NCBI GenBank assembly: GCA_030374765.1
Contig: JARGXX010000025.1
Coordinates: 1,116,001-1,180,000 of the forward strand
Origin: Agarophyton chilense
Lineage: Eukaryota > Rhodophyta > Florideophyceae > Gracilariales > Gracilariaceae
Length of the DNA: 64,000 bases
Direction of reading: 5' to 3'
This document shows positions 62,714 through 64,000 of this stretch, piece by piece. The translations under genes and the position numbers were made by a program. Within the stretch, counting starts at the first letter, position 1, and every line of letters begins with the position of its first letter. A model generated the notes under the pieces. That model worked only from the letters and a program-made list of their open reading frames with translations, was not told the DNA's origin and ran no database searches.

Positions 62714-63377
62714 TGTAGTATTCTACTACTTCGGCGTTCCGATGGTTTCTTTGTCGCAAAGTTGCGTTTGGAACTCATTACTGAGTGGCCTGGTCAGTGC
62801 TAGGATAAGAAGCGACACACCGCGTAGGATGCCAGGAGGCAGAGTACATTGTTGGAAGACGTGGCATCACGAGTGGAGTGGCTTGCAACGGCGCATGTAA
62901 TGGCGATCCATGTGGCTGGTTTTACTACCCTTTGTAGGTGTAAGTCCATTAGGGACCGTACCCATGCAATGGTTTGGCTAAGTCGCTGACCACTGGGTAT
63001 TATTTACGTATTATTTGGGCACTCACCCTGGCACACAGTATATAGTGTACCAGAGGTGAGCGGCGACTCCAAGTAAAGGAGACAACATGGGCATCATGAC
63101 TATTCTGTTCCTCGCTTAGGATTCCTTAACCGGAGATCCGGACAAGCTATAATAGATAGTCACCCCCTAACCACTTCACGAGCCGTCTCGTACCTACGTC
63201 CCATCAACGTTTTACAGTTGCACTGTTCGCCCTCGCTGGCGAGTAGTGGCCTTACACCCCACTTCCAGCTCGCTGGTGTTGTAGCTCTACCACCCCTTTT
63301 CCTTCGCCGCAAGCGACCCATCGGCAGTCCGAACGCTGTCGTAGGTGTCTTCTCTCTCCGTTAGAGCGGATACTACA
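62714..63377 (+). repeat. 5' LTR of element 3
   Basis: 664 bp, with the perfect terminal inverted words TGTAGTAT and ATACTACA. It is homologous to the solo LTR at 55768-56434 in opposite orientation. The two agree closely over most of their length but differ strongly over about the first 110 bp of U3. Confidence 0.85.
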
Positions 63378-63379
63378 AG

Positions 63380-63397
63380 TGGTCTCCCGACTTAGAA
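63380..63397 (+). other. Primer-binding site candidate of element 3
   Basis: tggtctcccgacttagaa, two bases after the LTR; identical to the 18-nt site of element 1 (52456-52473 on the minus strand). Confidence 0.8.
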
Positions 63398-63705
63398 CCA
63401 CTGTGGTCAGCTGCACTGAACAATTCGTTCCTGCAACGTGGAATCGATATCGATACTTGGAAGAAGTGGAATCACTACAGTTATTGTTTATCAAACCACC
63501 TCCGGCAATGGCGGAGTTCATCGTTGTTTAACACGTGGTCGAGAAGTCGAAGACACCATTTGGTTCGCACTTGGACTCAGGTTTGGTCCAGGATGCCAAA
63601 GACCCGAAGCCAGTCGAGTACTGGTCGCCCCGGTCCTGCGGGACCACCCCGAAACCGAGGCTCGCCTCATCTGCTGAAGCCAGAGAGCGGCTGTATCGTC
63701 AAGCG

Positions 63706-64000
63706 ATGTCGCGCTCACGCTCGGTGAATGATGAACGAGATATCTCGGATGTACCGGCCTCTGTGGCAGCGGCAGTCACGCCCACCACAGAAGCCGTAGT
63801 GGACCCTGAGGTCGTCGGACCTCAAGAAGAGGACGATTTGGGCAGGGAATTGCGTCGTCTCAAGTCTGAATCAAGCGCTTCGCGTGTGCGCATGGTTGCG
63901 TTAGAATCGCAGATCACTGCTCTTATCGCTGATGTCGAACAATTACGCAGTGTGCATCAAGCACTCGTTCTTCAAGACGATGGGAAGCAGTTCTCTGCAT
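63706..64000 (+). other. gag start of element 3 (partial)
   Basis: An ATG at 63706 opens a frame with no stop before the window end. It begins MSRSRSVNDERDISDVP and has an acidic segment followed by a coiled-coil-like stretch (LGRELRRLKSESSASRVRM, LESQITALIADVEQLRSVH). This resembles the disordered head plus coiled coil at the start of element 1 gag. The rest lies outside the window. Confidence 0.6.

Larger units (their letters stand above)
62714..64000 (+). mobile_element. LTR element 3: 5' end of a Ty3/gypsy-type element, runs off the window
   Basis: Plus-strand element comprising 5' LTR (62714-63377), primer-binding site (63380-63397), a leader, and the start of gag (from 63706). The bases just left of the LTR are ggttc, so the far end outside the window should be followed by the same 5 bp. 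The visible part has no evident break. It is inserted in the 5' region of element 2. Confidence 0.8.

Noticed and set aside
55768-63377. Long terminal inverted repeats of a single giant transposon (Polinton-like or DIRS-like)
   Set aside because: The enclosed genes are Ty3/gypsy gag-pol. The left copy has its own near-perfect target duplication, and the right copy is followed by a primer site and a gag start, so they are LTRs of separate insertions.

Overview
The window looks like nuclear DNA of a compact, intron-poor eukaryote. It most resembles a multicellular red alga (a florideophyte such as Chondrus). This is an inference from three things: nearly intronless genes packed a few hundred bases apart; a plastid-type mix of genes (transit-peptide-like N-termini on aspartate-semialdehyde dehydrogenase and a BASS transporter) alongside many Golgi-type glycan enzymes; and an abrupt change to a block of nested LTR retrotransposons. 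No rRNA, tRNA or CRISPR was recognised by eye.

Region 1 (about 0.8-39.2 kb) holds 15 protein genes, largely in divergent and tail-to-tail pairs. In order they are: aspartate-semialdehyde dehydrogenase (-); a large ASPM/Asp-like spindle protein (+); an EME1/Mms4-like crossover-junction endonuclease subunit (-); a GT25-like glycosyltransferase (-); a BASS-family transporter (-); a two-finger C2H2 protein (+); an ankyrin-DHHC-type acyltransferase with a degenerate zinc core (-); an ABC-class ATPase of the COG3044 type with an RG-rich head (+); a CDK7 kinase with four introns and an apparent 4-nt microexon (+); two O-fucosyltransferase-like type II membrane proteins (-, +); a GT92 glycosyltransferase (-); CMP-KDO synthetase (+); a 932-residue protein of unknown function with a PP1-docking-like motif (-); and BolA (+, one intron). 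It closes with a FUT8/GT23-like protein (-) and a three-finger C2H2 protein (+). Five glycosyltransferase-like genes plus the KDO-activating enzyme lie within about 24 kb, which suggests a neighbourhood rich in cell-wall or glycoprotein-glycan functions.

Region 2 (about 41-64 kb) is mobile DNA. A piggyBac-type DNA transposase remnant is split by an 11.8-kb Ty3/gypsy chromovirus-type LTR element. That element has 923/922-bp LTRs, a perfect 5-bp target duplication, gag, protease, RT-RNaseH-integrase and a chromodomain, and it is young because its LTRs are nearly identical. Right of the piggyBac remnant lies an older, heavily broken Ty3/gypsy copy on the minus strand. It is interrupted by a solo LTR, and on its right by the 5' end of a third element, on the plus strand, that runs out of the window. 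Both of the first two elements carry open reading frames on the strand opposite to gag-pol, between the chromodomain and the 3' end. This conserved antisense block is the best candidate here for something little described.
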